Source: Bacillus paramycoides (lineage in GTDB: Bacteria > Bacillota > Bacilli > Bacillales > Bacillaceae_G). From it: a stretch of DNA of 64,000 nt. The position numbers were made by a program, and so were the translations under genes. The notes beneath the pieces are model-generated. The model was not told the DNA's origin and did no database searches. It saw nothing but the letters and a program-made list of their open reading frames with translations. This document shows positions 17,413-25,950 of this stretch, piece by piece. The DNA lies in assembly GCF_001884235.1 (NCBI RefSeq), contig NZ_MAOI01000101.1:124001-188000 (forward strand). Direction: 5' to 3'. The stretch's first letter is position 1. Each line of letters begins with the position of its first letter.

Positions 17413-17853
17413 CTATTTTTTAACAACCTCATGTCCACCGTATTGATTACGAAGAGCTGAAACAACTTTCCCATGGAATGTATCATCTTCTTGAGAACGG
17501 TAGCGCATAAATAATGACATTGCGATAACTGGTGCCGCTGCTTGTAGTTCAAGCGCAGTTTCAACAGTCCATTTCCCTTCTCCTGAAGAGTTCATTACAC
17601 CTTTAATACCATCAAGTTTCAGGTCATCTGCAAATACTTTTTCAGTTAAGTCCATTAACCAACCACGAATAACTGATCCATTTGCCCACACTTTCGCAAC
17701 ATCTTCATAATTAAAATCAAAATCACTTTTATCTAACACTTCAAATCCTTCAGCAATTGCTTGTATCATTCCATACAACATCTCTCGCAAGATCTCGTAA
17801 GATATTTGGAGATAGAAAGCTTTGAATCTCGTGGGCAAATAATTGTAATTCAT
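17413..17853 (-). pseudogene. C-terminal remnant of 6-phosphogluconate dehydrogenase joined to IS231 sequence
   Basis: From base 17774 down the frame encodes the C-terminal helical domain of a decarboxylating 6-phosphogluconate dehydrogenase of the short (about 300 aa, YqeC/GntZ) type: 'YGMIQAIAEGFEVL', 'WANGSVIRGWLMDL', 'SSGEGKWTVE', ending 'LRNQYGGHEVVKK'. The NADP-binding Rossmann half is missing. The first about 26 residues of the open frame (MNYNYLPTRFK...) are not dehydrogenase but an out-of-frame reading of an IS231-type transposase start. The remnant therefore cannot make a working enzyme. An intact paralogue is presumably elsewhere in the genome. Confidence 0.85.
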
Positions 17854-17995
17854 TGGATACAGAAATAGACATACAAAAACGCCATCCTTTCCTATGATTC
17901 AACAGAAAGAATAGCGTATTTTTGTAACCCCTCCACCTAAAGATAATAATTTTCGTTTTCTTAGCTTGATGGACATAGGGCGTGGATCCCTACTA
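17775..17995 (-). mobile_element. 5' remnant of an IS231/IS4-family insertion sequence
   Basis: On the minus strand an ATG at 17872, after AAAGGATGG, opens MSISVSNELQLFAHEIQSFL followed by SPNILRDLARDV, the well-known N-terminus of IS231-type (IS4 family) transposases of the B. cereus group. The frame is cut at about 17775, where 6PGDH sequence begins in a different frame. The preceding about 120 bases (17873-17995) look like the IS leader. The outer end is not certain and no right end was seen, so this is a deletion-fused scar. Family call rests on recognition of the transposase start. Confidence 0.75.
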
Positions 17996-18091
17996 TCACT
18001 TTTTTCACCTTGTAAATATATGTTCCATACTATAAAATCTAATAGTATTTATATTTTTCTGAAAAATCAAAACAAAATATGAACTTTATTG

Positions 18092-18097
18092 TATAAT
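18092..18097 (+). promoter_or_regulatory. Probable -10 box of the permease pair
   Basis: TATAAT lies 28 bases before the start codon of the first permease. No good -35 hexamer is visible 16-18 bases upstream, so activation or a weak promoter is possible. Confidence 0.4.
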
Positions 18098-18124
18098 GTT
18101 GTAAAAAGATGTCGGAGGGATTTA

Positions 18125-19027
18125 ATGTTAAATAAAATATCTCAATTCACAATAAAACTTTCATCAATTCTTTTATCACTCTTACTATTACTAAATTCAC
18201 CTTATTTATTTATCACTCAACAGGGATTCACTTTTCAACCAATTCATTTTTTTAATCAGATCGTTACTATGTTAAAACAGGTTTTCTCACCTGAATCATT
18301 AGTGGTTATAGGATCAGACCCGAAATTTGGTCATTTCAAAAAGACACCATTATTTCCAACGGTTTTAGAACCTTACCTATATTCATTTACTGTATTATTT
18401 ATAGCCTTTTTTCTTGCGCTCTTTCTATCATCTAGTATGGCATTTTTTTATTTTTTAGCAAAAGATTATATAAAAAAATGGATAAACCGAATTGTGTTCA
18501 TATTAGAAGCTATCCCAGATATGATGATGATGATTTGTTTGCAAATATTTTTCATATGGGTACTTCAGAAATTCGGGGAATCTCCTGTCACCATTATTTC
18601 TTTTAATGAAAATCGAGCTTATTTACTCCCTATTTTATCTTTAGCAGTCTTACCTACATTACAAATGTTTCGGATGATGGTGTTATACATAAAAGAAGAA
18701 CATGGAAAACATTACGTAGAGGTTGCATATGGAAAAGGACTTTCATCAAGTTATATACTATGCATTCATTTATTCAAAAATATATCTATCCACTTCTTTC
18801 ACCATTTAAAAACGATTTTTGTTTTCTTACTTTCTAACTTATTCATTTTAGAATTTGTTTTTAATATGGAAGGCATTATTCAATTTTTATTTAAGAAGGC
18901 GTTTATTTCACCTCCAGCTGCATTTATCATACTTGTTATGATTATTTTACCGTTTTATGCCATTTTTCAAATAATCTCATTCATGATGAATAGATGGCAA
19001 AAGCAATTGAAAGGAGCAGCATTATGA
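18125..19027 (+). CDS. Opp/Dpp-type ABC transporter permease, subunit 1
   Basis: 300 aa from ATG 18125, five bases after GGAGGG. About six transmembrane segments; the cytoplasmic EAA-like loop reads 'VEVAYGKGLSSSYILCIHLFKN'. Size, segment spacing and the long extracellular loop after helix 1 fit the OppB/DppB/AppB side of a peptide or nickel ABC importer. The EAA loop lacks the usual Gly-rich consensus and sequence resemblance is weak. It overlaps the second permease by four bases (ATGA), so they are co-translated. No ATPase or binding protein is adjacent, so the transporter must borrow these from elsewhere. Confidence 0.7.
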   Translation: MLNKISQFTIKLSSILLSLLLLLNSPYLFITQQGFTFQPIHFFNQIVTMLKQVFSPESLVVIGSDPKFGHFKKTPLFPTVLEPYLYSFTVLFIAFFLALFLSSSMAFFYFLAKDYIKKWINRIVFILEAIPDMMMMICLQIFFIWVLQKFGESPVTIISFNENRAYLLPILSLAVLPTLQMFRMMVLYIKEEHGKHYVEVAYGKGLSSSYILCIHLFKNISIHFFHHLKTIFVFLLSNLFILEFVFNMEGIIQFLFKKAFISPPAAFIILVMIILPFYAIFQIISFMMNRWQKQLKGAAL

Positions 19028-20043
19028 AATCTATTTGGAAATCAAAACGATTTTTAATCGGCTTTACTTATCTATTCATACTTGTTTCAGCTAGTTTTAT
19101 TTATAGTTGGTTCTTTAAAGATAACATCCCAAAACCTCCTCAGTTACTTTACAATGACAATAACGAATTACTTGGAAAGGCCCCCTTTCCGCCATCGTTA
19201 ATGCCGCCTTTTGGATCTGATCGTTTTGGAGAGTCTGTTTTCTTACAAATTGTAGAAGGAGCAAAATTCACCATTTTATTAGCCGTGGCAATTAGCTTCT
19301 TTCGAATTTTATGCGGAACATGTATAGGAATCCTCTTAAGTTTATACGCTCCAAAATTCAAGAGATTTTTCCAGGCATGCTCAGAAGTTTTTTATTATAT
19401 CCCAACTCTATTTATCGCATTCATACTCATCACGCCCGTTAATATTGTAATTACATCAAATGCTGATAGATTAGATCCAAATATTTCATTTACGTTTTAT
19501 CAAGTTCTCGTACTTATTTTCGTCGCTCTGCCTACACTTTCTTTATATATCTCCTCAGAGGTTGATGAATTTATGAAACGAGATTACATTTTAAGTTCAC
19601 AATTACTGGGTGCTAGCCGTTTTCATATTATCAAAAAACACTTACGAGTCTTATTACTTGATCGCTTATTTGTGTTATTTATGGAACATATCGTTCAAAC
19701 ACTCATACTCGTTATCCATTTAGCGTTGCTTGACATTGTAATTGGCGGGATACAAATGCGGGAACTCTATGACGGAGTGCTCAAACCTGTTTCTCTATCT
19801 AATGATTGGGCAGGCCTTATTGGATTAAATCGTTATGAAATGAATCTGTCATGGTGGATTATTTTTTATACTCTCGTTTCATTCTTTATTACGATTCTAT
19901 TTATTAAGCTTATGACAATCGGAATTCAAGATGCACTGAAAGCAAGAGATTCGCAAGCGGTAGCAATTCAATCCGTTCCAGATCATAAAAAATTTGTTAA
20001 AAATAAAGATTCTTTTTCGTTTGCAAATAAATTGAACCTTTAA
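19024..20043 (+). CDS. Opp/Dpp-type ABC transporter permease, subunit 2
   Basis: 339 aa from ATG 19024, seven bases after AAAGGAG, overlapping the stop of subunit 1. One N-terminal helix and a long outside loop ('PPFGSDRFGESVFLQIVEGAKFTILLAV'), then about five more helices, as in OppC/DppC. The 'GSDRFGxSVF' block is the typical OppC G-T-D-x-x-G-R-D-x-F motif. The EAA loop 'SSQLLGASRFHIIKKHLRVLL' is good. A charged tail (about 315-339) is added. With subunit 1 it forms an orphan permease pair. Confidence 0.78.
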   Translation: MKSIWKSKRFLIGFTYLFILVSASFIYSWFFKDNIPKPPQLLYNDNNELLGKAPFPPSLMPPFGSDRFGESVFLQIVEGAKFTILLAVAISFFRILCGTCIGILLSLYAPKFKRFFQACSEVFYYIPTLFIAFILITPVNIVITSNADRLDPNISFTFYQVLVLIFVALPTLSLYISSEVDEFMKRDYILSSQLLGASRFHIIKKHLRVLLLDRLFVLFMEHIVQTLILVIHLALLDIVIGGIQMRELYDGVLKPVSLSNDWAGLIGLNRYEMNLSWWIIFYTLVSFFITILFIKLMTIGIQDALKARDSQAVAIQSVPDHKKFVKNKDSFSFANKLNL

Positions 20044-20072
20044 TCATTATTCAGCACTGATATTAGTGGAAT

Positions 20073-20117
20073 ATAAAGAAGATGATCCCTGTTGAATACA
20101 GGGATCATCTTCTTTAT
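20073..20117 (+). terminator. Perfect 20-bp stem hairpin after the permease pair
   Basis: ATAAAGAAGATGATCCCTGT pairs without mismatch to the right arm at 20098-20117 around a TGAAT loop. A T-run follows only after about 10 bases (CTTTTTT), so it may terminate transcripts from both sides or protect the 3' end. Confidence 0.7.
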
Positions 20118-20176
20118 GCCGTCTAACTTTTTTAAATGTCCTTTGCTAGACTCATGCTTTTTATATTTAAAGTGAA

Positions 20177-21214
20177 TTATTTGCAATCACAATTGTGCTG
20201 TTTAAAATCGATTACCATACGTCCTTGAATTCTACCTTGTTCCATTTCTTCGAATACATTTTGTACTTTATCAAGAGAACAAGTTTGAACAACCGGCACT
20301 ACTTTTCCTTCTGCACCGAACATAAATGCCTCTTCTAAGTCCTTACGAGTACCAACTAGAGAACCAACTACTTCAATTCCATCTAGTACAAGTCGCGGAA
20401 TGTTTAAATCCATAGTTTCTACTGGTAAACCTACTGCAACGACTTTACCACAAGCACGTACTGCATCAACTGCTGAGTTGAATGCTACTTTAGAAACAGC
20501 TGTTACTACAGCAGCATAAGCACCACCAAACTCCTCTTGGACAATCTTATCAGCAGAACCTTGAGAAATTGGATTGATAGTCATATCAGCACCAACCTCT
20601 TTTGCTAAGGCTAATTTATCGTCATTGATATCTACTGCAATTACCTTTGCACCAAATACGTTCTTAGCATATTGGATAGCTAAGTTACCTAATCCACCAC
20701 AACCATAGATTACAATAGGTTGACCCGGTTTAATGTCTGATACTTTAATAGCTTTATATGTAGTTACACCTGCACATGTAATTGATGATGCTTGAGCAGG
20801 ATCTAATCCCTCTGGTACTTTCACCGCATAATCAGCTGTAACAATACATTGTTCAGCCATACCACCATCTACTGTATAACCAGCATTCTTAACTTCACGA
20901 CAGAATGTTTCTCTACCAGTTACACAATATTCACAACGTCCACAAGATTGGAACATCCATGCAATACTTACACGGTCACCAACCTTAAGTGAAGTAACAT
21001 CATCAGCAATTTTAGTAACAATACCTACACCCTCATGACCAAGGATGCGGCCATCCGTGTTACCAAAATCATGATTCGCAACGTGTAAGTCAGTGTGGCA
21101 AACTCCACAATACTCTACATCTACTAACGCTTCACCTGAGCGTAACGGACGTAATTCTTTTTCAATAACTTCAATGTTTGCTTTGCTGTTTTTATTAACC
21201 ACTACTGCTTTCAT
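20177..21214 (-). CDS. adhP: Zinc-dependent alcohol dehydrogenase AdhP
   Basis: 345 aa medium-chain dehydrogenase. Catalytic zinc ligands are in 'CGVCHTDLH' (C39) and 'ILGHEGVG' (H60, E61); the structural zinc is held by the four cysteines of '[15 protein letters not shown]'. The NAD-binding loop is '[15 protein letters not shown]' with an acidic end at 'VIAVDIND', so NAD(H) is expected. Interconverts ethanol or other primary alcohols and aldehydes. The tail HNCDCK is cysteine-rich and slightly longer than usual. Good AAAGGGGAG site. Single gene with a 250-base upstream region where redox control would be expected, but I did not find a clean Rex site. Confidence 0.92.
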   Translation of the reverse strand: MKAVVVNKNSKANIEVIEKELRPLRSGEALVDVEYCGVCHTDLHVANHDFGNTDGRILGHEGVGIVTKIADDVTSLKVGDRVSIAWMFQSCGRCEYCVTGRETFCREVKNAGYTVDGGMAEQCIVTADYAVKVPEGLDPAQASSITCAGVTTYKAIKVSDIKPGQPIVIYGCGGLGNLAIQYAKNVFGAKVIAVDINDDKLALAKEVGADMTINPISQGSADKIVQEEFGGAYAAVVTAVSKVAFNSAVDAVRACGKVVAVGLPVETMDLNIPRLVLDGIEVVGSLVGTRKDLEEAFMFGAEGKVVPVVQTCSLDKVQNVFEEMEQGRIQGRMVIDFKQHNCDCK

Positions 21215-21469
21215 ATGTGATCTCCCCTTTAGTGTTTTAGAGTTTTAATGAGTTCATCTCACAACTCCTGTCCTCACTGTTTTGGCTAATTACTGTACCA
21301 AATTTAAGTGTTCAATCATCATTACATGTTCATCATAACATGTACTTTTATAGATGCATTTTGAAATATTGAACAATATTTGAATTATTACATAAATCGT
21401 TTTTGATGTATTTAAAGAAAAAAACTGAAATTTTTATTCAGAATTTTATCATATCCACACTTGGATTTA

Positions 21470-21811
21470 TCAGGCTATTCTTAGGATTTCAAATGTGTGA
21501 GTTAAAAGGTGGTGAATTGAAACATCCTCTCCATAAGAGAAACCATTTATATATTTTGTAATTGAATCTACTACTGAAAGTAAACCTCGTTCCTCTAGTT
21601 GTAATATTGCTGTACAAGTAAACGCTTTTGTTAATGATCCAATTCGAAATTTTGTATCAATAGTATGAGGAATATTATATGTGAAATTCGCTGTTCCAAA
21701 TGCTTCACTTAATAATATTTCATCATTCTTTGCAATAAGTACTGTACCATTAAAATAACTAGCCTCAGCTAAACTTGACATATACCTCTGTAGCACAGCC
21801 TTTTCTTTCAT
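21470..21811 (-). pseudogene. Truncated serine beta-lactamase-like hydrolase
   Basis: 113 aa. 'FNGTVLIAKNDEILLSEAFG' and 'DTKFRIGSLTKAFTCTAILQLEERG' are the start of a class C beta-lactamase/PBP4* family hydrolase, with the catalytic S-L-T-K. After 'IHHLLTHT' the expected 'SGI' is replaced by FEILRIA and a stop. Full proteins of this family exceed 300 residues and also need a YxN and a HxG motif, both absent. The following bases do not continue the family in any frame, so a deletion rather than a simple frameshift is likely. It begins nine bases after the response-regulator stop. Confidence 0.8.
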
Positions 21812-21820
21812 ATGTCCCTC

Positions 21821-22456
21821 CTAATTAGCTCCATGTTTCACCGCATATAAAGCAGCTTGTGTGCGGTCATCTACTTCCAATTTAGCCAATACGTTAGAAA
21901 CATGTGTTTTCACAGTCTGTTCTGTAATATGAAGCTCTGCAGCAATCTCCTTGTTACTTCTTCCTTTCGCAATTTCACGAAGTACTTCTTGCTCCCTTTT
22001 CGTTAACATCGAAAAAGGATTCTCTTTTTCTTTCTTGACTGCCGGACGTCCTAATAGCGCAGGTGTTACTTTCGGATGAAAATTCGTATTCCCTTGATAT
22101 ACCGCAATAATTGACGCAACAAGTTGCTCTGGCTGCACTTCTTTTAATTGATAACCATCTGCCCCAGCTTCTAATGCTGGTAAAACATAATCTTGTTCTG
22201 AAAAACTACTTAACATAAGAATTTTTATTGTCTTATCATATTGTTTTATACGTTTTGTCGCTTCAATACCGTCCATTTTAGGCATTGATAAATCCATTAA
22301 TACTAGATCTGGCTTTTCTTTTTGAACAAATATTAGTGCCTCTTCACCATTTTCTGCTTCTCCAATTATTTCAAATTCCTCTCTCGATTTCAAAAAAAAT
22401 ACGAGTCCCCTTCGAACGATATGATGATCTTCTACTAGTAGCAATTTAATCTTCAC
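21821..22456 (-). CDS. NarL/LuxR-type response regulator (YhcZ-like)
   Basis: 211 aa from GTG 22456, seven bases after GGGAG; a TTG at 22474 overlaps the kinase gene and is less likely. Receiver domain at 1-about 120 with the acidic pair E9-D10, phospho-acceptor D55 in 'LVLMDLSMP' and the conserved K in 'YQLKE'. The C-terminal LuxR-type helix-turn-helix is at about 148-205 ('LTKREQEVLREIAKGRSNKEIAAELHI'). Partner of the GAF histidine kinase encoded immediately upstream. The pair resembles B. subtilis YhcY/YhcZ; regulated genes unknown, though the transcript may extend into the truncated hydrolase downstream. Confidence 0.87.
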   Translation of the reverse strand: MKIKLLLVEDHHIVRRGLVFFLKSREEFEIIGEAENGEEALIFVQKEKPDLVLMDLSMPKMDGIEATKRIKQYDKTIKILMLSSFSEQDYVLPALEAGADGYQLKEVQPEQLVASIIAVYQGNTNFHPKVTPALLGRPAVKKEKENPFSMLTKREQEVLREIAKGRSNKEIAAELHITEQTVKTHVSNVLAKLEVDDRTQAALYAVKHGAN

Positions 22457-22470
22457 CAGACTTCTCCCTT

Positions 22471-23589
22471 TCAAACCGGTAATTGAATTTCTATTTTCGT
22501 CCCCTTTTCCGGCTCTGTTTTTATTCGAAATGATCCTCTCATTAACTGAATGCGTTCCCTCATATTTTTCAAGCCAAGTGCTGACTCTCTTACTTGTTCC
22601 TGCACAAATCCTATTCCATCATCTTCTATGTAAAAATATAAATTATTATTTTCTACTTTTAAATGAACACATATTTTTTCACATGAAGCATGTTTTTTAC
22701 AATTATGTAGCGCTTCTTGACTAATACGCCATAAAACTTCTTCTATTTCATCTCCAATTGAAACCATCCCATCAATTCGAACTTCCACTTGAATTCCTAA
22801 TAGCTTTCCATAATTTTGAATCGCTTCTACTAAACCTTTTTCTAACCCTTCAGGACGTAATTGCCAAATTAATAACGTCATCTCTTGTAATGCTTCTTGC
22901 GATAATTCTCCAATATAACTCAACATCTCCTGAAGCTCTCCATCTTTCGTCATATTAAGAGTGCCTTTAGCTGTTAGCATAATAGAAAATAGCAATTGTT
23001 TAACTGAGTCATGTAGGTCACGTGCAAGCCGATTTCTTTCAGCTACAACTACATATTTTCGTTCTTTCTCAACTAACTGAATACGTTGTATCGTTGTTCC
23101 AATTTGAAATGCGATCGATTCTAATAACGCTAATTCTTCCTCTGAAAAATGTGTTTTATGAGGCGAGGCCACATTTAATAGACCGAATTTCTCTGATCCA
23201 GAACGTAAAGGAATTGTCGCGTGGTGTGTAATGTCTTCTGTCTCACCCCAATTACATTCAATCGCATCTTCAATACGTTTACATTCAATAATATTTGTCG
23301 CTTTTTCCAATCTCCCATTCACAAAACGTTCTACGCACCAACAGTCACCTTCACACATCGGCTTTTTTTCTTGCCACGTAAGAGCTGGCGGTAAGTTTTG
23401 GTCTACAAGCATACGATGTGTCCCTTTTTCATCAATAAAAAATATCCACCCTGTTTGTAAATTCATAACTTGTAATAATGTATGTAAAACTTTTTCTAAC
23501 ATTTCCTGCAAATTTGTTGCTTCATTTAGTAATTCAGCAATTTTTTTTAATGCTTCTAAACGTTGCATATCTTTTTCGTCAAAGTTCAT
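22471..23589 (-). CDS. GAF-domain sensor histidine kinase (YhcY-like)
   Basis: 372 aa from ATG 23589, chosen among TTG/GTG/ATG alternatives at 23601-23589 because GGTGATGAG precedes it. No membrane segment: a soluble sensor. A GAF domain spans about 20-170 and contains a run of cysteines (C79, C83, C85 region and C103, C112), which might bind a metal, haem or react with redox signals. HisKA_3 box 'ERNRLARDLHDSVKQLL' has the phospho-His H193; the HATPase domain (about 280-372) carries 'LHNCKKHA', 'DDGIGF' and 'GLKNMRERI'. Gene overlaps none but the response regulator start follows 14 bases after its stop codon. Confidence 0.86.
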   Translation of the reverse strand: MNFDEKDMQRLEALKKIAELLNEATNLQEMLEKVLHTLLQVMNLQTGWIFFIDEKGTHRMLVDQNLPPALTWQEKKPMCEGDCWCVERFVNGRLEKATNIIECKRIEDAIECNWGETEDITHHATIPLRSGSEKFGLLNVASPHKTHFSEEELALLESIAFQIGTTIQRIQLVEKERKYVVVAERNRLARDLHDSVKQLLFSIMLTAKGTLNMTKDGELQEMLSYIGELSQEALQEMTLLIWQLRPEGLEKGLVEAIQNYGKLLGIQVEVRIDGMVSIGDEIEEVLWRISQEALHNCKKHASCEKICVHLKVENNNLYFYIEDDGIGFVQEQVRESALGLKNMRERIQLMRGSFRIKTEPEKGTKIEIQLPV

Positions 23590-23643
23590 TCTCATCACCA
23601 ACTACCATTATAACATTAAGAAATTTCTAAATTCTACAAATAA

Positions 23644-23676
23644 CAAAAGAGCACAATTCTTGTTGCAGAATTGTGC
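23644..23676 (-). terminator. Hairpin between kinase and MscS gene
   Basis: GCACAATTCT / AGAATTGTGC, a perfect 10-bp stem with a TGTTGC loop, followed on the minus strand by CTTTTGTTATT. It could terminate the MscS transcript, whose stop is 134 bases upstream of it. Confidence 0.7.
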
Positions 23677-23809
23677 CCAAGTGCTGAGGTTAATTTTTCG
23701 GGAGGTATTATGCCCCCTAAAGCTCATCGAAATCTATCGGCCTAAAAACCCGAATTGTACCCTTAATTTCTAATCACGCTTCATGAATTGACCTAGGATC
23801 TCCAACCAA

Positions 23810-24712
23810 CTAGTTTTCTTTACCAGTCTGGTGAAGCTGATTCCCATGGATTCCCTGTAATTTTTCGGTATGAACGTACATGTTCGCTGCTGGCATTTGC
23901 ACTTGATTCTTATGGAATAAAGACATTAGTTCAAACCTTACTTGCCTGGAAGTTTCAAAGTAATCTTCAGGTTTAATCAAACCTATAATACAAAATTCGT
24001 ACCCAACATATTTAAGGTTTGGATTTAAGTCTGTAACACCAATATATTTAAATGGTTCAACAGCCTCATTCCCTACTCTATGTAGGCTTTGTCCCAATTT
24101 TTCATTGCAGTTAACACATACTTCTTCTAACAATTCCTTTATTCTTGTAGGATCTTCCTGATAACTTACCGTAATCCGTTCAATAACCCGCATCCAGCCT
24201 TTATTAAAATTTTGTATCGTTCTAATCTCTCCATGTGGGATGGTAAGAAGTTTTCCTGACCATTCACGAATTTGCATAAAGCGAATACTGATTTCCTCAA
24301 TAGTTCCTGAACTTGTTCCGTTAAAAGTAACAAAATCGCCGACGCGAAACTCTTTGTCCGTTAATCTTGCGAACCCTAATATAACATCTTTTAGCATCTG
24401 TTGTGCAGCAAAACCGATGACAACTCCGGCAATCCCTGCACCCGCAAGAATACCTTTTATATCTACAAATTGACTAATTAGATAAATAATAAGGCTGACT
24501 ACAATTCCATATCTAACAATTGATCGAATTACACTTTGAATCGTCTGTTCTACTTCTTCATCCAAAAAGCTTGACTTCCTAAAAAACCAATCAATAATAC
24601 GGTTTATGACAAAAGAAAAAATCATAAGAATCAAAGCAAATAATATAAATCTTAAAAGCAAAAACTCCCTTACATAATTAAAAAATTCCTCAGTAAAAGT
24701 TAATAAACTCAT
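23810..24712 (-). CDS. Small-conductance mechanosensitive channel family protein (MscS)
   Basis: 300 aa. Three hydrophobic segments in the first about 110 residues end in the pore-lining helix 'GILAGAGIAGVVIGFAAQQMLKDVILGF', the MscS TM3 signature with its Gly/Ala packing. The beta domain follows ('FRVGDFVTFNGTSSGTIEEISIRFMQIR', 'IPHGEI') and then the cytoplasmic vestibule. Opens under membrane tension to release solutes during hypo-osmotic shock. Ribosome site AAGGAAG seven bases from ATG. Single gene, not linked to the opuF importer although their roles are opposite. Confidence 0.92.
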   Translation of the reverse strand: MSLLTFTEEFFNYVREFLLLRFILFALILMIFSFVINRIIDWFFRKSSFLDEEVEQTIQSVIRSIVRYGIVVSLIIYLISQFVDIKGILAGAGIAGVVIGFAAQQMLKDVILGFARLTDKEFRVGDFVTFNGTSSGTIEEISIRFMQIREWSGKLLTIPHGEIRTIQNFNKGWMRVIERITVSYQEDPTRIKELLEEVCVNCNEKLGQSLHRVGNEAVEPFKYIGVTDLNPNLKYVGYEFCIIGLIKPEDYFETSRQVRFELMSLFHKNQVQMPAANMYVHTEKLQGIHGNQLHQTGKEN

Positions 24713-25124
24713 CCGTCCACTTCCTTAAAAATGAAAATTTCATACAGAGCTGATTTATTGTTAATTCTTTTTAATCATCTCAAATTTTTTCTAGGAACAT
24801 CTGTTATCCTGATTTTAAATATCACTTTCTTAGCTTATGTATTTTGATTTTGATTTTCATTCCCAGTTTATCTTCAATAATATGCCACTTTAATTCACGG
24901 TTCCTTAATCAATCTTTCAATTTCAGATGTCCTTTTCCTTTTTACTATAAATATACCCTTTTTAATCCCCTTAAAGGAGATAACAGTGGAATTTTTTATA
25001 AACATTACGACTTTATTTTAAAACGCCACTTATCAAACTTTTGATTTAAACCAACTACCAGAAAACATTAGTCCGTTCATAAAGAAACTAATTCAGCAAC
25101 AAGTCGTCTCTATTTAAACGTCAA
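24713..25124. other. 412-base gap with a broken small reading frame
   Basis: The region is AT-rich with no long frame. It holds AAAGGAG followed six bases later by GTG at 24986, opening a frame of 43 codons (to 25117) interrupted by TAA at codon 12. The second part reads as a plausible helical peptide ('FDLNQLPENISPFIKKLIQQQ'). It looks like a decayed small gene. Nothing else is recognised. Confidence 0.4.
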
Positions 25125-25153
25125 AAAGAGACCTTTTTAAAGGCCTCTTTTTT
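25125..25153. terminator. Terminator of the nicotinamidase gene
   Basis: AAAGAGACCT / AGGCCTCTTT with one G-T pair and T-runs on both sides, so usable in both directions; it ends at the pncA stop codon. Confidence 0.82.
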
Positions 25154-25700
25154 ACTTCACTTCTGCATTTAAACAAGACTTAAAATGTCCAAGTGCAAAT
25201 GCATGTCCTTGTTCATTAAATGATGCTACTGCCTTTTCATAAACAACAATTTGGAACCCTTTATTATAAGCATCTACTGCTGTATGAAGAACACAAATGT
25301 CTGTACATACACCTACAAGATGTACTTCCTCTATTCCTCTTTCTCTTAGCTTCATCTCTAAATCCGTTCCTGCAAAAGCACTGTAACGTGTTTTGTCCAT
25401 ATAGTATACATTCTCTGCAGTTTTATATTTTTCATATATATCTTGTAATTCACCAAATAAGCCTCTTCCATTTGTATCCTTTATATTATGTGGTGGAAAC
25501 AATTTCGCTTCAGGATGATATACATCATTTTCTTCATGTTTATCGATTGCAAATACTACGTAATCTCCATTTTCGATGAATTGCTTCGTTATATTAACAA
25601 GTTCTCGTTCAATTTCTTGACCTGGTTTTCCACAAGTTAAAGCACCTTTTTCAGCTACGAAATCATATGTATAATCAATGTTTACAAGCGCTCGCTTCAT
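25152..25700 (-). CDS. pncA: Nicotinamidase/isochorismatase family cysteine hydrolase
   Basis: 182 aa. Catalytic triad D9 ('VNIDYTYDF'), K103 ('MDKTRYSAF') and C136 ('VCTDICVLHT'), with metal ligands at D53, H55, E64 and H71, as known in pneumococcal nicotinamidase. Hydrolyses nicotinamide to nicotinic acid for NAD salvage. The cis-peptide before the nucleophile ('HLVGVCTDICV') is conserved. ATG follows GGGGAG. Single gene with its own terminator. A related amidohydrolase activity is possible but the residue set fits nicotinamidase best. Confidence 0.88.
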   Translation of the reverse strand: MKRALVNIDYTYDFVAEKGALTCGKPGQEIERELVNITKQFIENGDYVVFAIDKHEENDVYHPEAKLFPPHNIKDTNGRGLFGELQDIYEKYKTAENVYYMDKTRYSAFAGTDLEMKLRERGIEEVHLVGVCTDICVLHTAVDAYNKGFQIVVYEKAVASFNEQGHAFALGHFKSCLNAEVK

Positions 25701-25950
25701 TACTGATATCTCCCCTTCTTTTGTTTCACAATAAACAATAGAAAATATGTTATTACGACATTATATATTTCATTCGACATTTTTAACTAAAATCCTACAT
25801 CTTTCTTATGGGAATTTATTTCAATCCTAATTTCTCATAAAAAATAAAAACAATTATAAAACATGTATTTCCCATTAGTAGGTCTTCAACATTACCTGAA
25901 CAAGTTCTTGTATAATAAACCAGGCTATTGATACAGGGATACAAAGTAAA
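25701..25950. other. Untranslated region upstream of pncA
   Basis: AT-rich bases that should hold the pncA promoter; no clear operator or RNA structure was seen. Confidence 0.3.

Noticed and set aside
17413-17853. Intact 146-residue protein of the 6-phosphogluconate dehydrogenase family
   Set aside because: The first part is an out-of-frame reading of an IS231 transposase start and the Rossmann half is absent; called a pseudogene.
21215-21469. Rex (redox) operator before adhP
   Set aside because: TTGTTCAATATTTC-like stretches exist but none matches the symmetric Rex consensus well enough.
22530-23773. Several plus-strand frames opposite the histidine kinase
   Set aside because: Codon-bias shadows of the kinase gene; none has a convincing start or motif.
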